Shown here one piece after another: positions 5,357 to 7,183 of a stretch of DNA of 7,183 bases. This DNA is from an uncultured Collinsella sp. (GTDB lineage Bacteria; Actinomycetota; Coriobacteriia; Coriobacteriales; Coriobacteriaceae): positions 1 to 7,183 of the forward strand of contig CAAECF010000097.1 in the NCBI GenBank assembly GCA_900754275.1. The letters are read 5' to 3'. Made by a program: the position numbers and the translations under genes. Position 1 is the first letter of the stretch. The number at the start of each line of letters is the position of its first letter. The notes beneath the pieces were generated by a model. That model did no database searches and had not been told where the DNA came from. It saw only the letters and a program-made list of their open reading frames with translations.

Positions 5357-6812
5357 AACCGATCCAGCTGGCCGAAAGCGGGCCGCTGACGATAACCATG
5401 ATGATGAGCACGATGAACACGAACGCCATCGCGCGGGGAAGCGGGGCTCCCGCGGCGACCTCTTCGCTCGGCTCGCCGGGCAGGCAATAGCCCATCCACT
5501 TGAGGAACCAGGCAAAGGTGGCGACGGTCTCGGCAACCATGATGCACACGAGCACCAGGATCGCAACGTTGCCGGCACCCACGGAAAAGCCGCCGGCGAT
5601 AATCTGGAACTTCGAGAAGAACGTGTTCATGGGCGGCACGCCGGCAATGGCAAGCGCCGCGACACCGAAGCCCACGCCCGAGATCGGGTACTTCTTTACG
5701 ATGCCGCGAAGCTTGGGCAGCATACGCGTGCCGAGGGTAAAGGAGAACGAACCGGCAATCAGGAAGAACAGGGTCTTGGCGAAAGCGTGGTTAAAGATGT
5801 GGCACACGGCACCGTCAAAGGCCAGCTGGCTGCCAAAGACCGAAAGGCCCAGACCAAAGAACACATAGGAGAGCTGGGCGATCGTGGAGAAGGCCAGCAG
5901 ACGCTTCATGTCCTTTTGCGGCAGGTACATAAGGAAGCCAAAGAGCATGGTGACCATGGCGTCGATAATGGCGACCCAACCCACGATCTCGGGGATCTCG
6001 CCGGCAGAGACGAGTGCACGCGCGAACACGCACACGCCGACCTTAACCATCGAGGCGCCATGCAGGTAGGCCGAAACAGGCGTCGGCGCCTCCATGGCCG
6101 AAGGCAGCCACATGTACATGGGAACCTGTGCGGACTTGGCCCAGGCCGCAAACAGCACGAGCAAAAGGACGATAGCCTTGAGCTTGGCGTCGAGGCCGGC
6201 AATCGCGGTAATGGCGAAGGTACCGGTATGGGCAAACACGATGGCGGCGCCCAGATACAGGCCGAGCGCACCGATATGCGTAATGATCAGAGCCTTCATG
6301 CCGGCCTTCTTGGCCGTAGGCGTCATGTAGTAGCTAATGAGGCCCCAAGAGCACGCACCCGTGATCTCAAAGAACACGAGCTGGCCCAAAAGGGTCGAGC
6401 TGTACACGAGACCGGCCATGGCGCCGATGAAGGTCGCGAGGTACGCGTAGAAGCGACGACGCGGTGCGTCGGGATGCTCACGGTTATTCTCGCTCATATA
6501 CGGAATCGAATAGATCACGACAAGCAGGCCGATACCCACAAAGGCGGGCGCGAGCAGCGTGCTCATGCGATCGAAGGTGAATCCCATGACGAGGGTCTGC
6601 CCAAACGAGATCAGGGGGACCTGCGTGTCGGGCATGCCGGCGCCAGCGAAATTCGCGGCGAGGGCGATAGTGCAGACCGTCGAGACGGCGGCACCCAAAA
6701 CGCTGAACCACTTGGCGTACGGACGGGGGAACAGGGCGACGAGCACCGAGGCCACCATCGGGGCCGCGATAGCGACCAAGCCGAGAAGGGACAGACTGAC
6801 TGCAAATGACAT
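5355..6812 (-). CDS. hyfD: Hydrogenase-4 membrane subunit HyfD (NuoL/M/N antiporter-like)
   Basis: This 485-residue polytopic membrane protein (E. coli HyfD is about 479) is the second antiporter-like subunit of the membrane arm, with about 14 hydrophobic segments. Conserved channel residues are visible: E149 in VFFEITGACSWGLISYY, K226 in FAAWAKSAQVPMYMWLPSAM, H251 and K257 in AYLHGASMVKVG, and H338, H342 and K346 in CHIFNHAFAKTLFFLIAGSF. LPQKDMKRLLAFSTIAQLSY (297-316) is the family loop. The start at 6812 has AAGGGAG 5 nt upstream in the 15-nt gap after hyfC. The first codons (ATG TCA TTT GCA GTC AGT) are richer in A/T-ending codons than the rest, a common way to keep the initiation region unstructured. 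HyfB is the other possibility by family, but HyfB is usually much longer (about 670 residues) and precedes hyfC; this gene follows hyfC, so HyfD fits. Confidence 0.92.
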   Translation of the reverse strand: MSFAVSLSLLGLVAIAAPMVASVLVALFPRPYAKWFSVLGAAVSTVCTIALAANFAGAGMPDTQVPLISFGQTLVMGFTFDRMSTLLAPAFVGIGLLVVIYSIPYMSENNREHPDAPRRRFYAYLATFIGAMAGLVYSSTLLGQLVFFEITGACSWGLISYYMTPTAKKAGMKALIITHIGALGLYLGAAIVFAHTGTFAITAIAGLDAKLKAIVLLLVLFAAWAKSAQVPMYMWLPSAMEAPTPVSAYLHGASMVKVGVCVFARALVSAGEIPEIVGWVAIIDAMVTMLFGFLMYLPQKDMKRLLAFSTIAQLSYVFFGLGLSVFGSQLAFDGAVCHIFNHAFAKTLFFLIAGSFSFTLGTRMLPKLRGIVKKYPISGVGFGVAALAIAGVPPMNTFFSKFQIIAGGFSVGAGNVAILVLVCIMVAETVATFAWFLKWMGYCLPGEPSEEVAAGAPLPRAMAFVFIVLIIMVIVSGPLSASWIG

Positions 6813-6817
6813 TGTTT

Positions 6818-6828
6818 CTCCCTTCTCC
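6818..6828 (-). promoter_or_regulatory. Shine-Dalgarno sequence of hyfD beside the hyfC stop
   Basis: The minus strand reads GGAGAAGGGAG directly after (and sharing its first G with) the hyfC TAG stop, then AAACA and the ATG at 6812. Either purine block could pair with the 16S rRNA tail; the nearer AAGGGAG has 5 nt spacing. Confidence 0.7.
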
Positions 6829-7183
6829 TACACGCCGACGACCACGAAGACAAACGCCAGAACGGCGATGCCCACGACGGCCCAGGTCTGATTACCGAGT
6901 ACCTTAAAACGCGAGCGCGAGCAGGAGTTCTCGATCACGCCGCATACGACAAAGTCGATCAGGCACTTCACCAGGAAGATGACCGCGCCCAGAACGGCAG
7001 CGGCGCCCACGGTCGTGGGCTCGCCCCAAGGGATGAAGATCGCGCAGAACCAGGCGACGACCAGGACCTGTTTCATGGACATGGCGAGCTTGGCCATGGC
7101 GAGAGACGGGCCGGAAAGCTCGGCGAGCGGACCTTCCTGAAGCTCCTGCTCGGCCTCGGCCTGGTCAAACGGCAGCTTGCCGA
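6828..7183 (-). CDS. hyfC: Hydrogenase-4 membrane anchor HyfC (NuoH/HycD-like), 5' part cut off by window edge
   Basis: The last 117 residues of a NuoH-family membrane subunit are visible in the frame ending with TAG at 6830-6828; the E. coli homologue is about 315 residues, so roughly the first two thirds lie beyond the right edge. The visible part opens with KLPFDQAEAEQELQEGPLAE (2-21), the acidic cytoplasmic loop diagnostic of NuoH/HycD/HyfC proteins, continues with ELSG and SMKQ, then FCAIFIPWGEP (45-55), and ends with two further hydrophobic segments (about 57-82 and 99-117). In this family the subunit anchors the HyfG/HyfH/HyfI peripheral arm to the membrane, and the PFDxxEAExEL loop sits at the interface where redox and ion movement are coupled. 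A shorter reading from an internal ATG at 7097 is not the real start, since the conserved loop lies upstream of it in frame. HyfA and HyfB would be expected further upstream. Confidence 0.93.
   Translation of the reverse strand, partial: GKLPFDQAEAEQELQEGPLAELSGPSLAMAKLAMSMKQVLVVAWFCAIFIPWGEPTTVGAAAVLGAVIFLVKCLIDFVVCGVIENSCSRSRFKVLGNQTWAVVGIAVLAFVFVVVGV

Noticed and set aside
1148..5389. Plus-strand open frame of 1413 codons spanning hyfE, hyfF and hyfG
   Set aside because: It is the exact codon-for-codon complement of three well-recognised minus-strand genes that share one frame, and it stays open because TTA, CTA and TCA codons are not used. Its translation is His/Gly/Asp/Arg-rich without any recognisable domain.
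5340..6809. Plus-strand open frame of 489 codons opposite hyfD
   Set aside because: Same cause: it is in the complementary register to hyfD, which has clear transmembrane and channel motifs. The plus-strand product is hydrophilic and repetitive with no known family.
1349..6812. Respiratory complex I (nuo) operon
   Set aside because: The NuoC/NuoD-like protein carries both nickel-binding CxxC pairs (RICGIC and DPCYSC), HyfE is present, and the gene order is hyf, not nuo.
1..7183. Ech, CooH or MBH type group 4 hydrogenase
   Set aside because: The NuoC domain is fused to the large subunit as in HycE/HyfG, the CTDR maturation site is present, and HyfE occurs; Ech-type operons have separate, shorter subunits.
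1..7183. Promoters, terminators, structured RNAs, repeats, CRISPR or mobile elements within the window
   Set aside because: All gaps between genes are 1 to 15 nt and hold only stop codons and ribosome binding sites; I saw no repeat array, inverted-repeat terminator or transposase sequence.

Overview
The window is one uninterrupted stretch of a membrane-bound, energy-converting [NiFe]-hydrogenase operon of the hydrogenase-4 (Hyf) / formate hydrogenlyase type (group 4 [NiFe] hydrogenase). All seven genes lie on the minus strand, so transcription runs from high to low coordinates. In transcription order they are hyfC (3' part only, cut by the right edge), hyfD, hyfE, hyfF, hyfG, hyfH and hyfI (cut by the left edge just before its 3' end). 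This is exactly the gene order of the Escherichia coli hyf operon from hyfC to hyfI, and protein lengths are close to the E. coli ones as I remember them.

Layout: 6828-7183 hyfC (NuoH-like membrane anchor); 5355-6812 hyfD and 3125-4684 hyfF (two NuoL/M/N-like proton-antiporter-type subunits); 4688-5341 hyfE (small membrane subunit with a NuoK-like part); 1349-3121 hyfG (NuoC-like domain fused to the [NiFe] catalytic large subunit); 631-1347 hyfH (two-[4Fe-4S] ferredoxin subunit); 1-628 hyfI (NuoB-like small subunit with the proximal [4Fe-4S] cluster). Intergenic gaps are 15, 13, 3, 3, 1 and 2 nt, and each complete gene, as well as hyfI, has a purine-rich Shine-Dalgarno sequence lying in or beside the end of the preceding gene. 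The genes are therefore very probably co-transcribed and translationally coupled. No non-coding stretch is longer than 15 nt, and I see no promoter, terminator, RNA gene, mobile element, repeat array or CRISPR.

How the parts work together (family knowledge): electrons from a donor, in the classic case formate through a selenocysteine or cysteine formate dehydrogenase and a HyfA-like ferredoxin encoded elsewhere, pass through the HyfH clusters to the HyfI proximal cluster and then to the Ni-Fe site in HyfG, where protons are reduced to H2. The membrane arm HyfC/D/E/F (plus HyfB, expected beyond the right edge) is thought to couple this to proton or sodium translocation. The electron donor is not visible here, so whether this is a true formate hydrogenlyase is undecided.

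Organism: the sequence is GC-rich with G/C-ending codons and near-complete absence of the codons TTA, CTA and TCA. Strong AGGAGG-type ribosome binding sites and this codon style suggest a high-GC anaerobic bacterium; a gut Coriobacteriia member such as Collinsella is my best guess, not a demonstrated assignment. This is a recognisable system. The points worth a second look are in its details: a long C-terminal extension on HyfH, extra cysteines beside the metal sites, a retained maturation propeptide on HyfG, and in-frame three-base spacers between hyfE, hyfF and hyfG.
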